NCBI GenBank assembly: GCA_964463285.1
Contig: CAYXBB010000013.1
Coordinates: 1-43,327 of the forward strand
Reading direction: 5' to 3'
Source: JAAZLS01 sp964463285
GTDB taxonomy: Bacteria > Bacillota > Dethiobacteria > DTU022
Length of the DNA: 43,327 nucleotides
Positions within the stretch are counted from its first letter, which is position 1. The number at the start of each line of letters is the position of its first letter. The position numbers were made by a program, and so were the translations under genes. The notes beneath the pieces are model-generated. The model was not told where the DNA came from and ran no database searches. It worked only from the letters and a program-made list of their open reading frames with translations. This document shows, one piece after another, positions 7,373 through 16,271 of the stretch.

Positions 7373-8676
7373 AGCTATCAGATCGAGTAATCATGGAAAA
7401 CAGTTGGCTGGAGGAAAGCCTGTACCGGTATAAAGTTTATCCCGGGATGGAGGTATACGTACTGCCCAAACCCGGTTATCTAAAAAAATATGCTATTTTT
7501 TCTACCCGCTTCGGTTCCATTGACAACCGCTACCGGGTGGAGGGGACAGAAGAAACTCAGCAGCTTCCCGATGGGGTGGCCCATTTCCTGGAACACAAGC
7601 TGTTTGAAGATGAGCGGGGGAATGTATTCGATCGATTTGCCAAACTTGGGGCTTCCGCCAATGCCTTTACCTCTTTTACCAATACCACTTACCTGTTTTC
7701 CTGCACCAGTTTTTTTAGAGAAAATCTCGAACTGCTATTGGATTTTGTTCAGGAACCTTATTTTACTGAAGAAACGGTACAAAAAGAGCAGGGTATCATT
7801 GGTCAGGAGATCCAGATGTATGAGGATCACCCCCAGTGGAAAATTTTTAAAAACCTGCTGGGCGCCCTTTACCGGGAACATCCGGTTCGCCGTGATATTG
7901 CCGGAAGTCTGGAAAGTATTGCTCAAATTACCCCGGAACTGCTTTACCGCTGTTACCGGACTTATTATCATCCCAGCAACATGGCGGTATTTGTAGTGGG
8001 AGATGTCGATCCCGAAGAAGTGGCGGAACAGGTTCAGACCAACTTGAACCGGCACTCTTACCGGACCCTGGGGGGAATTCAACGGTTTTATCCGCAAGAA
8101 CCCAGGGGAGTTAACCGGCCACGGGTGAGCGAAGAGTTGACTGTCTCCGAACCGATTATCTTTATCGGTTTCAAGGATCCGGGAGTGGATAAGCTGGAAG
8201 GCGATCAGCTGTTAATGCAGGAGATAATTATGGAACTTTTGTTGGAGATCATTTTCGGACACAGTGAGCCGCTATACAACCAGCTTTACCAGGAGGGTTT
8301 GATCGACGATCGCTTTGAAGCGGGATATACTGCCGAAAAAACCTATGGCTATGCCTTGATTGGCGGGGAAACCCGGGATCCGGAGGAGCTTTGCCGGCGG
8401 GTGTTGGAGGCGATTGCTGAAGCACGGCGGGGGGGAATTCCCAGAGAGCAATTCGAGCGGCATCGTCGTAACTTGCAGGGCAGCTACATCAGACAATTTA
8501 ATTCTCTGGAATTTATCGCCAACAACTTCCTGGGCTATCGGTTTAAGGGGAGTGATTTTTTTCGTTTTCCCGAGTTGTTGCATCAGGTAACACCGGAACA
8601 GATAACCGCGGCCCTGGCTGAAAACCTGGCTGTAGACTACCATGCAGTGTCCATAATTTATCCCCGGTCCGAATAG
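7369..8676 (+). CDS. ymfH: M16-family zinc peptidase (YmfH type)
   Basis: A 435-residue M16 metallopeptidase. The inverted zinc motif is intact (DGVAHFLEHKLFED, HxxEH at about residue 72), with the downstream Glu helix (QEKGIIGQEIQ-type, EQGIIGQEIQMYEDHPQW) that supplies the third ligand. The C-terminal half is the non-catalytic lobe (NQLYQEGLIDDRFEAGYTAE). It pairs with the motif-less gene just upstream; such pairs occur across Firmicutes, and their natural substrate is poorly defined. The start is the TTG at 7369 with GGAAGGGGG nine bases upstream; an ATG at 7393 is an alternative. The last 19 bases overlap the convergent ATPase gene. Confidence 0.9.
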   Translation: MKLSDRVIMENSWLEESLYRYKVYPGMEVYVLPKPGYLKKYAIFSTRFGSIDNRYRVEGTEETQQLPDGVAHFLEHKLFEDERGNVFDRFAKLGASANAFTSFTNTTYLFSCTSFFRENLELLLDFVQEPYFTEETVQKEQGIIGQEIQMYEDHPQWKIFKNLLGALYREHPVRRDIAGSLESIAQITPELLYRCYRTYYHPSNMAVFVVGDVDPEEVAEQVQTNLNRHSYRTLGGIQRFYPQEPRGVNRPRVSEELTVSEPIIFIGFKDPGVDKLEGDQLLMQEIIMELLLEIIFGHSEPLYNQLYQEGLIDDRFEAGYTAEKTYGYALIGGETRDPEELCRRVLEAIAEARRGGIPREQFERHRRNLQGSYIRQFNSLEFIANNFLGYRFKGSDFFRFPELLHQVTPEQITAALAENLAVDYHAVSIIYPRSE

Positions 8677-11369
8677 TGTATTTTAAGGCCGGCCAGCTTC
8701 CATAACTCGCTCCCGGCCAGCGGTACCAGGATTAGCCCCAATACAGTCCACCAGTCGGAGGCCGACAGCGCCTCCGTGTGGAATATGGGCATCAGCACCG
8801 GCACCAGCAGCACCGAGAGCTGGGCAGCGGCTGATACCAGGATGCTTCCTACCAGGGGACGGTTTCCGGCCAGGCCCCGTTTAAAAAATGAAATTTTCAG
8901 GGAGCGGAAATTCAGAGCATGAATTAGCTGGCTTAGCGACAGGGTAGCAAAAGCCATGGTCCGTCCTTTGGCCAGAGAAATAGTTAAGCCCATACGGAAA
9001 GAGGCCAAAGTGATCAGGGCAATCAGCACTCCGAAGAACACGATTGCCGGCCGGGAGCGGGGCTCGAAGATTCCTTCCGCCGGGCTCCGGGGAAGGCTTT
9101 CCATGGCTTCCGATTCTGCAGGCTCCACCCCCAGGGAAAGTGCCGGCAGACTGTCGGTTACCAGGTTGATCCACAGTATTTGTACCGGCAGCAGGGGGAG
9201 CGGCCAGCCGAGCAGCATAGCGGCCAGGATAGCCATAATTTCGCCGCTGTTGGTAGACAGTAAAAAATAGATGGCTTTTTTGATGTTCTCAAAGATTACT
9301 CGCCCTTCCCGTACCGCCTTAACGATGGTGGCAAAATTATCATCTACCAGGACCATCTCCGCCGCCTCTTTGGCCACGTCGGTCCCGGTTTTGCCCATGG
9401 CAATACCTATATCTGCCCTTTTCAATGCCGGTGCATCGTTTATGCCATCCCCGGTCATTGCTACCACCTCGCCGTTCGTCTTCAGCGCATCTACTATCCT
9501 GACTTTATGCTCAGGGGAAACCCGGGCAAAGATGTTCAGGCTGTCCACTCTCTCTATAAGTTCATCCCGGCTGATCCGATCCAGTTCTCCGCCGGTAATC
9601 ACCTGCTTTCGATCAACGGCCAGCCCTAAATCCCGGCCGATGGCCAACGCAGTATCGCGATGATCACCGGTAATCATTTTCACCCGGACTCCTGCTTTTC
9701 GACATTCTTCCAGAGCGGCATAGACTTCCGGGCGGATCGGGTCCACCATTCCTACTAACCCGATCAGACAAAGCCCGTATTCTGCCTCGGCGGCGGTTTC
9801 CGGCAAGTCTACGGCCGGCCGGAGGGCCAGCGCCAACACCCGCTGGGCTTTTGTGGTCATCTGTAAATTGTTTTGCAGGAAATAATCTTTCTTTTCCGGG
9901 GTAAGCGGCCTGGGGCCGGGGTTATCCAGCCAGTGGTGGCAACGTTCGATAATAAGATCCGGTGCTCCCTTGGTCAGCACCCAACAGTCGGTTTGCTCTT
10001 CTCTGTTCCATTCCGGGATTTTTCCCCGACAGACCAGGCTGGCTCTCTTTCGCTCCGGATCAAAGGGAAATTCGTTTATTCTGGGCAGCTCGTTTACAAG
10101 CCTGTCCCCGGCAAGCCCGGCTTTAGCCGCGGCTACTACCAGCGCTCCTTCGGTGGGATCCCCTACTACTTTTGGGTGTCCCTGCTCAAGGAGCACGCGG
10201 GCGTCACTACCCAGGAAACCCATCTTTAGAGCTATCAAGAGCAACCGATCCTCACCGGGGTTCACCGGGCGGCCATTTTCCAAAAAATTTCCCACTGTTT
10301 GGTACCCCTCGCCGGTAACCCGGTAGGTTTTCCTCCCGGTAGTGATCTGTCGGACGGTCATGGTATTTTGGGTCAGGGTGCCGGTTTTATCCGAACAGAT
10401 CACCGTGGCTGCTCCCAGGGTCTCCACTGCCGGCAACTTGCGGACAATTGCTTGCTGGCGGGACATTCTGTGGACTCCGGCGGCCAGAACGATGGTTACA
10501 ATTGCCGGAAGTCCCTCCGGAATGGCGGCTACCGCCAGACTAACCGCGGTTAAAAACATTTCAAGCAGATTGTTTCCGGTGGCCGCTCCCAGTAAAAAGA
10601 TCGCCAGGCAGATCCCGATGGCCAGGAGGCCCAGTTGGCGGCTAAGCCCGGAAAGTTTCTGTTGCAAGGGGGTTTTTTCGGGCTTAATAGTTTGCAGCAT
10701 ACAGGCAATTTGGCCGATTTCGGTATTAGGGCCGGTGGAGATAACCAGGGCTTTCCCTTTACCGAAGCTTACCGATGTACCCATAAAGACCAGGTTTATT
10801 CTTTCGGCCAGGGCTGGCTGATCGCTGGTGCTAAACGTGGGGTCTTTAATTACGGGTTCCGATTCTCCGGTAAGCGCCGATTCGTTGATTTTAAGGTTAA
10901 CCGCCTCTATAAGCCGGGCGTCGGCAGGAACAAAATCACCGGTGTTTAATAAGATCAGGTCTCCGGGAACCAGCAACATCGCCGGAACTTCAGAAATTTC
11001 AGCATCCCTAAGCACCCTGGCCAGGGGTGGAGAAAGTTCTTTCAAGGCGGCCAGGGATTTTTCGGCTTTCAGTTCCTGGGCAACTCCCAGCATGGCGTTT
11101 ATGGTAAGCACGATAAAAATCACCACCGCGTCAGTAGTTTCTCCCAAAAACAAAGAAACGGTGGCGGCAGCGAGGAGTAGCAGCACCAGAAACTCCTGGA
11201 ATTGGGCAAGCAGCATCTGCCAGAAAACGTGGTTATTTTTTTCTGGAAGCCGGTTCAATCCGTGCTGTTTTAAGCGTCGGGCAGCTTCGTCCGATGAGAG
11301 CCCCCGAACAGGATCGGCCTTTAGCCGGTAAGTGGCATTGCTAATAGTAGTAGATGACCAGTCAGTCAT
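8658..11369 (-). CDS. P-type cation ATPase, Ca2+/Mn2+ type, under Mn riboswitch control
   Basis: A 903-residue P2A-type ATPase. Visible motifs are TGES in the actuator domain (residues about 167-170), PEGLP in M4 (about 284), the phosphorylated Asp in CSDKTGTLTQNT (about 327), KGAPDLIIERC in the nucleotide domain, and TGDGINDAPALKRADIGIAMG. The NLVTD motif in M6 is typical of Ca2+/Mn2+ pumps. By homology alone it would be called a calcium pump. The yybP-ykoY Mn2+ aptamer directly upstream argues that it exports Mn2+ (inference; the lactococcal YoaB pump has the same arrangement). The ATG at 11369 has AAAAAGGAG ten bases upstream. It is a single-gene unit, and its 3' end overlaps ymfH by 19 bases. 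Confidence 0.95.
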   Translation of the reverse strand: MTDWSSTTISNATYRLKADPVRGLSSDEAARRLKQHGLNRLPEKNNHVFWQMLLAQFQEFLVLLLLAAATVSLFLGETTDAVVIFIVLTINAMLGVAQELKAEKSLAALKELSPPLARVLRDAEISEVPAMLLVPGDLILLNTGDFVPADARLIEAVNLKINESALTGESEPVIKDPTFSTSDQPALAERINLVFMGTSVSFGKGKALVISTGPNTEIGQIACMLQTIKPEKTPLQQKLSGLSRQLGLLAIGICLAIFLLGAATGNNLLEMFLTAVSLAVAAIPEGLPAIVTIVLAAGVHRMSRQQAIVRKLPAVETLGAATVICSDKTGTLTQNTMTVRQITTGRKTYRVTGEGYQTVGNFLENGRPVNPGEDRLLLIALKMGFLGSDARVLLEQGHPKVVGDPTEGALVVAAAKAGLAGDRLVNELPRINEFPFDPERKRASLVCRGKIPEWNREEQTDCWVLTKGAPDLIIERCHHWLDNPGPRPLTPEKKDYFLQNNLQMTTKAQRVLALALRPAVDLPETAAEAEYGLCLIGLVGMVDPIRPEVYAALEECRKAGVRVKMITGDHRDTALAIGRDLGLAVDRKQVITGGELDRISRDELIERVDSLNIFARVSPEHKVRIVDALKTNGEVVAMTGDGINDAPALKRADIGIAMGKTGTDVAKEAAEMVLVDDNFATIVKAVREGRVIFENIKKAIYFLLSTNSGEIMAILAAMLLGWPLPLLPVQILWINLVTDSLPALSLGVEPAESEAMESLPRSPAEGIFEPRSRPAIVFFGVLIALITLASFRMGLTISLAKGRTMAFATLSLSQLIHALNFRSLKISFFKRGLAGNRPLVGSILVSAAAQLSVLLVPVLMPIFHTEALSASDWWTVLGLILVPLAGSELWKLAGLKIHYSDRG

Positions 11370-11437
11370 TTGCTTATGCTCCTTTTTCTATTATAGTTTT
11401 GACTGTCCGTGTCAAAAAAATTTCGGCCTATAAAGAA

Positions 11438-11473
11438 AAGACCCCGGGCATGATCAAGCATGTCCAAGGTCTT
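11438..11473 (-). terminator. Riboswitch-controlled terminator
   Basis: Read leftward: AAGACC, TT, GGACATG, loop CTTGAT, CATGCCC, GG, GGTCTT, then TTCTTT. This is a two-part stem of 13 pairs with one G-U pair and a mismatched internal loop. Its 5' arm uses the AAGACC that belongs to the conserved GCAAGACCTT end of the aptamer. Aptamer and terminator therefore exclude each other, which implies that Mn2+ turns the gene on by preventing termination. Confidence 0.75.
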
Positions 11474-11562
11474 GCTGTTTTTCAAGCGGTGGGCCAGGTA
11501 TTTCTACCGTGCATGTTGGCCTCAACCCGGCAGGGCTTCCTGCCAGCTACTCCCCTTTTCGG
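11464..11562 (-). ncRNA. yybP-ykoY manganese riboswitch aptamer
   Basis: Read leftward, the RNA begins GAAAAGGGGAGTAGC, the conserved first loop of the yybP-ykoY class. It continues with a GGCAGG-AAGC-CCTGCC hairpin, GGCCAACATGCACGGTAGAA and a GGTA/TACC hairpin, and ends in the conserved ACAGCAAGACCTT. The two conserved loops are the ones that dock to hold Mn2+ in known structures. It sits between a near-perfect promoter and an intrinsic terminator in front of a P-type ATPase, the typical setting of this class. Confidence 0.88.
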
Positions 11563-11566
11563 GTTA

Positions 11567-11595
11567 ATTATACCGGAAGACTTTTACCGGGTCAA
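11567..11595 (-). promoter_or_regulatory. Sigma-A promoter of the Mn riboswitch transcript
   Basis: Read leftward: TTGACC (11590-11595), a 17-base spacer, and TATAAT (11567-11572). Transcription would begin near 11560, directly at the 5' edge of the riboswitch aptamer. The remaining 210 bases up to the proS start hold GC-rich inverted segments but no T-box or other element I recognise. Confidence 0.85.
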
Positions 11596-11817
11596 TCTTT
11601 TGGCAGGAATCAAAGGGTAATTGTGGAATAAGTGAAGAACAGGCTTATCGCCTCGGGCATTAAACCGCCGGGGCGGGCTATATTAATACTGACAGCCTTA
11701 GTTTTCGGGCGGTATGCCGTTTTTTAAATGTAACTGAGATCCTCTACAGATGGTAAAAATTAAAGCGAACAGAAATATCAGGTTAAGTAAACTGGCCCTG
11801 CAGCAGGAGGCATGACT

Positions 11818-13260
11818 ATGGAGAAAGCGTATGTAAAAGAGATCACCCCCCGGTCGGTGAATTATTCACAGTGGTACATCGATGTAGTTCTGAAAGCAGA
11901 GTTGATGGATTATGCCCCGGTAAAAGGCTGTATGGCGATCCGCCCTTACGGTTATACCATCTGGGAGAAATTTCAGGAGCTGCTGGACCGTCGGATAAAG
12001 GAGACAGGACACCAAAACGCTTATTTCCCGTTGTTCATTCCGCAATACCTGTTACAAAAAGAAGCCGACCATGTGGCCGGATTTGCGCCTGAGGTGGCGT
12101 TGGTAACCAGGGGCGGGGACGAGATATTAAGCGAGCCGCTGGTAATCCGGCCCACCTCGGAAGCGATAATTTGCGATTTTTATTCCCGCTGGATTCAATC
12201 CTGGCGCGATTTGCCGGTGTTGATCAACCAGTGGTGCAACGTAGTCCGCTGGGAAAAGACTACCCGCCCTTTCCTGCGAACATCCGAATTTCTTTGGCAG
12301 GAGGGTCATACTTGCCACCGTACCCGGGAGGAAGCGGAAGAAGAAGCCCTTAAAATGCTAGCCGTATACAAGGACTTTATAGAGACCGATCTGGCCATTC
12401 CGGTGCTTGACGGTAAAAAAACCGAGCGGGAAAAATTTGCCGGAGCATTGCATACCTACACCGTGGAGGCTTTGATGAGCGATGGCCGGGCTTTGCAGGC
12501 CGGCACTTCTCATAATCTGGGCCAGCATTTTGCCCGGGTGTTTGATATCACTTTTTCCGATCAGGATGACCGGTTAAAACATGTATGGCAGACTTCCTGG
12601 GGGGTATCTACAAGGCTGATTGGAGCCCTTATTATGGTCCATGGAGATGACCGGGGGTTGATCATACCTCCCCGGGTGGCTCCTGTACAGGTGGTAATTA
12701 TCCCCATTATCTCCAAAAAGATGCGCACGGAAGTGCTGGCAAGGGCAAAACAGATTGCTTTAGATCTGACCCGACAAGGGATTCGGATCCACCTGGACGA
12801 CCGGGAGGAATATTCCCCCGGGTGGAAATTCAATCAATGGGAGATGAAGGGAGTTCCTGTGCGTCTGGAGTTGGGTCCCCGGGATCTGGAAAAACAGCAG
12901 GTGATACTGGTTCGTCGCTATGATGGTTCCCGGGAAACTATTTTGTTACATGAGCTTTCTCTCCGGATTCCAGTGTTGATGGAAGAGGTTCAGAAAGCCC
13001 TGTTTGATCGGGCACAGGCTTTTAGGAAACAGAACACACACCACTGTACCGATTACCAGCAATTTATCGGGATGATTGAGGAAAAACGGGGATTTTTCCT
13101 CAGCCCCTGGTGTGGCGATTCGGAATGCGAACTGAAAATAAAAAATGATACCAAGGCTACCATACGTTGTATTCCTTTTAGCGCCTTTCCGGTAAAGGGG
13201 AAATGCCTGGTCTGTGATCGGCCGGCTGTGCACCTGGTATATTTTGGCCGGTCTTACTAA
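11818..13260 (+). CDS. proS: Prolyl-tRNA synthetase, archaeal/eukaryotic type
   Basis: A 480-residue class II ProRS that charges tRNA-Pro. The short form lacks the editing insertion of the usual bacterial enzyme and carries the C-terminal extension of the archaeal/eukaryotic type: Cys-rich (SPWCGDSECELK, GKCLVCDRPA), likely zinc-binding, and ending in Tyr. Class II motif 2 is RWEKTTRPFLRTSEFLWQEG; motif 3 is WGVSTRLIGALIMVHGDDRG. The ATG at 11818 is chosen because AGGAGG sits seven bases before it; the ATG at 11812 would be one base from the site. It ends three bases from the convergent tetR-type gene with no terminator between. No T-box leader was found upstream. Confidence 0.95.
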   Translation: MEKAYVKEITPRSVNYSQWYIDVVLKAELMDYAPVKGCMAIRPYGYTIWEKFQELLDRRIKETGHQNAYFPLFIPQYLLQKEADHVAGFAPEVALVTRGGDEILSEPLVIRPTSEAIICDFYSRWIQSWRDLPVLINQWCNVVRWEKTTRPFLRTSEFLWQEGHTCHRTREEAEEEALKMLAVYKDFIETDLAIPVLDGKKTEREKFAGALHTYTVEALMSDGRALQAGTSHNLGQHFARVFDITFSDQDDRLKHVWQTSWGVSTRLIGALIMVHGDDRGLIIPPRVAPVQVVIIPIISKKMRTEVLARAKQIALDLTRQGIRIHLDDREEYSPGWKFNQWEMKGVPVRLELGPRDLEKQQVILVRRYDGSRETILLHELSLRIPVLMEEVQKALFDRAQAFRKQNTHHCTDYQQFIGMIEEKRGFFLSPWCGDSECELKIKNDTKATIRCIPFSAFPVKGKCLVCDRPAVHLVYFGRSY

Positions 13261-13263
13261 GGG

Positions 13264-13896
13264 CTAGACTTTTAAAACTGGTTTAATAAACAGCCCTTCG
13301 TAGATCATATTGGTTAAAAAGGTACTCAGGTATTGAATGTCTGTTTCGTTTTCTTGCACCACTTCCCACAGGAAACGCTCTATCAGAAGTACATTGGCTT
13401 TAGCTGCTTTAACCGGGTCAACATCCGGTTTAGCCAGCCCGTGTTGTTGGGCCCGGCTGATTATTCCGGTGATACTGTCTATAAAATTCTTTTCCATAGT
13501 TCCCCAATACTTGCAAATTGTTTCCGACTGACCTAAAGCTTCCTGTAGAACCCTCATTACCGGGCGGTGTTGTTCAACCAGGCGAAAGGAGGTTTCAATA
13601 ACCCCCCAGTAAATCTCCCAGGCTTCCTTATAGCTGGTGGGCTCAAATGGGACTTTCAAAAGGTAGTAGAATTCCTCCAATAGTTCATCCAGGATTTTTG
13701 CCAGAATGTCGTTTTTTCCTTTAAAATGGCTGTATACTGTTCCGTATCCCACGTTGGCCTGGTCACTGATCTTAGTGATGGTAGTTTTCTTGTAACCCTC
13801 CGCCAAGAAAAGTTTTAAGGCGGTATCAAGAATAAGCTTACGGGTTATACGGCTGCGCAGATAACGGCGAGGCCTTTTGGTTTTCGGTTTTTCCAT
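13264..13896 (-). CDS. TetR-family transcriptional regulator
   Basis: A 210-residue regulator. The N-terminal helix-turn-helix domain is typical (residues about 20-66; LILDTALKLFLAEGYKKTTI, VGYGTVYSHFKGKNDIL). The helical C-terminal ligand domain gives no clue to the inducer. The basic N-terminal tail (KPKTKRPRRYLRSRITRK) may add DNA contacts. AGGAGG lies seven bases before the ATG. It is divergent from the metallophosphoesterase gene, and AT-rich inverted repeats lie in the shared 161-base gap, one over its own -10 box. Autorepression, and possibly control of the divergent gene, is inferred from that layout. Confidence 0.9.
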   Translation of the reverse strand: MEKPKTKRPRRYLRSRITRKLILDTALKLFLAEGYKKTTITKISDQANVGYGTVYSHFKGKNDILAKILDELLEEFYYLLKVPFEPTSYKEAWEIYWGVIETSFRLVEQHRPVMRVLQEALGQSETICKYWGTMEKNFIDSITGIISRAQQHGLAKPDVDPVKAAKANVLLIERFLWEVVQENETDIQYLSTFLTNMIYEGLFIKPVLKV

Positions 13897-13933
13897 TTTA
13901 AAGCCTCCTTAGAAGGATTAAAAAAAACCTATA

Positions 13934-13965
13934 GATATTATATCTCCTTTTTAAAGATATAGAAA
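13934..13965 (-). promoter_or_regulatory. Promoter and candidate operator of the TetR-type gene
   Basis: Read leftward: TTTCTA (13960-13965), 17 bases, TATAAT (13937-13942). The -10 box lies inside the palindrome GATATTATATC (13934-13944). A second inverted repeat, ATATCT-N9-AGATAT (13940-13945 and 13955-13960), overlaps it. Both could be binding sites for the TetR protein, but the region is so AT-rich that chance repeats are likely. Confidence 0.4.
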
Positions 13966-14057
13966 CTACATTCTATGAAATATATAGATTAATTTCTGTA
14001 AATATAGTATTTCTTCTTTAAGTGGGCAATAATTTACTTATAACATGAGGTGAAGCC

Positions 14058-14759
14058 GTGGCAATATTTGCCCTGGGGGATCTACATTTATCCCATTTAG
14101 GAGAAAAAACAATGGAAGTGTTTGGCCCGGAATGGGAAAATCACCCTCAACGTATAAAAGAGAACTGGAACCGGGTGGTCTCTGATGACGATCTGGTTAT
14201 TGTACCCGGCGATATATCCTGGGCCATGCGCCTGGGGGAGGCGGAAGAAGATATTAACTGGCTGGCGGCACTAAAAGGGCAAAAATTGCTTGTGCGCGGC
14301 AATCATGATTACTGGTGGAGTGCTATCGGGAGTGTCCGCAGGATCTTGCCTCCGGGGGTTTACGCTCTTCAAAATGATTGTTTCCGTTGGGGGCGATGGA
14401 CGATTTGCGGAACCCGGGGATGGATTTTCCCCGGAGATGAAAATTTTGCAGCGGAACACGATCAAAAAATATATCTGCGGGAGATTCATCGACTGCAATT
14501 GTCTTTGGAAAGCAGCAAGTTGCAGCCTGCTGCCGGTACCGATATTATATGTGCTCTACATTATCCCCCTTTTAACCGGATCATCGAGTCAAGCGGGTTT
14601 AGTGAGTTAATGGAGAAGTGGGCGGTAAAAATTTGTGTATACGGGCACGTTCATAGCCTGGGCCGGGAAAGAGTGTTCCAGGGAGAAAGGAGGGGGATCA
14701 ATTATTTCTACGTAGCTTCAGACGGGGTGGAATTTACCCCGGTTTGTATCGCACCCTAG
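14058..14759 (+). CDS. Calcineurin-like metallophosphoesterase
   Basis: A 233-residue cytosolic phosphoesterase with the complete two-metal motif set: GDLHLSH (residues 7-13), PGDISW (about 50), RGNHDYWW (about 80), LHYPP (about 170) and GHVHS (about 197). Proteins of this short form are widespread in Firmicutes with unassigned substrates. The GTG start has GAGGTG six bases upstream. It faces the rhomboid gene, with 73 bases between the stops and no clear terminator. Confidence 0.92.
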   Translation: MAIFALGDLHLSHLGEKTMEVFGPEWENHPQRIKENWNRVVSDDDLVIVPGDISWAMRLGEAEEDINWLAALKGQKLLVRGNHDYWWSAIGSVRRILPPGVYALQNDCFRWGRWTICGTRGWIFPGDENFAAEHDQKIYLREIHRLQLSLESSKLQPAAGTDIICALHYPPFNRIIESSGFSELMEKWAVKICVYGHVHSLGRERVFQGERRGINYFYVASDGVEFTPVCIAP

Positions 14760-14832
14760 TGTTCTGTCAACTAAATATGATTTGTCTTAAATCCTCCCCG
14801 GTTCCATTCCGAACCTTCAGCCGACAGCAGTG

Positions 14833-15531
14833 TCAGGTGCAATTCCTTTTTTTAACTTTTAATCCTATCACCACCCCGATGATAAAGCCTCCGATATGGG
14901 CCCACCAGGCTACCGGCTGCTGCATTCCCGGAGCGATGCCCGCGGTAAAAACGTTGGCCAGTTGTAGTAGAAACCAGAGCGCCAGAAATATTACTGCCGG
15001 GATACGGATCAGGGTGACAAAAAAGCCCAAAGGGACCAGCGTCAACACTTTGGAATGGGGATATAAAATGAAATAAGCCCCCAGAACTCCGGCGATTGCG
15101 CCACTGGCCCCGATCAATGGAACCGGGGAAAGAGGAGCGCTGATCAGGTGGAGTAACTGGCTGCCCGCGCCCATGACCAAATAAATTAACAGGTAGCCCG
15201 GGTGACCCAGGCACCCTTCGATATTGTCGCCAAATACCCATAGATATAACATGTTGCCGATTAGGTGCAGCCATCCGCCGTGAAGAAAATTGGCGGTAAT
15301 CAACGGAAGCAGGGCCGGCCAGAGCACGGGCCAGTGGAAGCCGGTATTTATAAACATCTGCAGGTCTCCGGTAAGCTGTTCGGGCACGGTTCCATACTGG
15401 TAAACAAACCGGTATAGTTCTCCGGAAGTCAGTGTTTGTTGATATAGAAAGATCAGGACATTAACGACAATGATGGCAATATTTACTGTCGGGAATCTTC
15501 TGCTGGGAATGGTATCTTTTAGGGGGATCAT
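14833..15531 (-). CDS. Rhomboid-family intramembrane serine protease
   Basis: A 232-residue polytopic protein with about seven hydrophobic segments. The catalytic serine is in LIGASGAIAGVLG (GxSG, about residue 143) and the catalytic histidine in WWAHIGGFIIG (about residue 210); the HGGWLHLIGNMLYLWVFGDN stretch is the conserved loop-1/TM2 region. It cleaves membrane-anchored proteins within the bilayer; its substrates are unknown. The ATG has CAGGAGG seven bases upstream and a good promoter at 15551-15580, so it is a single-gene unit. Confidence 0.93.
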   Translation of the reverse strand: MIPLKDTIPSRRFPTVNIAIIVVNVLIFLYQQTLTSGELYRFVYQYGTVPEQLTGDLQMFINTGFHWPVLWPALLPLITANFLHGGWLHLIGNMLYLWVFGDNIEGCLGHPGYLLIYLVMGAGSQLLHLISAPLSPVPLIGASGAIAGVLGAYFILYPHSKVLTLVPLGFFVTLIRIPAVIFLALWFLLQLANVFTAGIAPGMQQPVAWWAHIGGFIIGVVIGLKVKKRNCT

Positions 15532-15550
15532 TTTTTTGCCTCCTGGTAAT

Positions 15551-15580
15551 ATTATACCTTTATATTCTGATCTTTTTCAA
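15551..15580 (-). promoter_or_regulatory. Promoter of the rhomboid gene
   Basis: Read leftward: TTGAAA (15575-15580), an 18-base spacer, TATAAT (15551-15556), about 20 bases before the rhomboid ATG. The region to the right, up to the formate dehydrogenase operon, contains a CCGGC-GGCGT-GCCGG hairpin (15609-15623) of unknown role. I could not assign a rightward promoter there. Confidence 0.65.
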
Positions 15581-15752
15581 TCCAAGACAGGTAATACTGG
15601 CAATTCTACCGGCGGCGTGCCGGCTAAAAACAAACATGTAATATTTTATACAATAAATTAGCTCGGTTTCGGCAGGATTCACATTAGCCATACGAGAATA
15701 ATTATTTATAAAATTTATGTATGTTCAATTTTCTCCTAAAGGAGGTGGGGCA

Positions 15753-16232
15753 ATGTTAGAGGCAGGAGAAAATCAGGAATTTGATCTCGGTCTGGTTGAT
15801 TCCCTAGTGGAACCTTATCTGGGAAAGCAGGAAATGGCCATCCCTATTCTCCAGAAGGCCCAGGAACGATTCGGTTATCTTCCAAGGCCGGTGTTGGAGC
15901 GCATAGGCCGCAAAATGAATATTCCTGTAAGCAGGTTATTCGGGCTGGCTACTTTTTACGCCCAATTTAAATTGAAACCCCGGGGAAGAAACATTATTCG
16001 GGTGTGTAAGGGCACGGCCTGCCACATTCAGGGAGGGCAAAAAATAGGGGAAAGGATTCAAGAGCTGCTGGGTATAGAGGTAGGTCAAACTACCTCCGAC
16101 CTGTGTTTTACCCTGGAAGAGGTGGCCTGTATCGGGGCCTGTGCACTGGCCCCGGTAATGATGATAAATGATGAACCCTATGGACGTTTGACGCCGGACC
16201 GGATCAAGGCTATATTGGGGCAATATTCCTGA
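15753..16232 (+). CDS. NuoE-like [2Fe-2S] subunit of NAD-linked formate dehydrogenase
   Basis: A 159-residue thioredoxin-like ferredoxin subunit (NuoE/HymA/HylC family). The four cluster cysteines are visible as VCKGTACHIQGG and ACIGACALAP; the N-terminal helical part has the usual ERFGYLPRPVLERIGRK and FGLATFYAQF motifs. With the NuoF-like subunit it passes electrons between NAD(H) and the formate dehydrogenase. The start is ATG 15753 with AAAGGAGGTGGGG directly before it; an ATG at 15717 in the same frame lacks a site. First gene of the operon, six bases before the next possible start. Confidence 0.92.
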   Translation: MLEAGENQEFDLGLVDSLVEPYLGKQEMAIPILQKAQERFGYLPRPVLERIGRKMNIPVSRLFGLATFYAQFKLKPRGRNIIRVCKGTACHIQGGQKIGERIQELLGIEVGQTTSDLCFTLEEVACIGACALAPVMMINDEPYGRLTPDRIKAILGQYS

Positions 16233-16271
16233 GGAGTTTTGCTGACAGGTAAATTTATGGGAGGTGGCGCA

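Noticed and set aside
11700..11730. GC-rich hairpin plus T-run before proS as an attenuator or T-box
   Set aside because: Only about three to four pairs form before TTTTTT, and no T-box sequence (TGGNACCGCG type) or specifier loop is visible.
14760..14832. Terminator between the phosphoesterase and rhomboid genes
   Set aside because: GGTTC/GAACC and GACA/TGTC hairpins exist, but neither has a T-tract at the right place.
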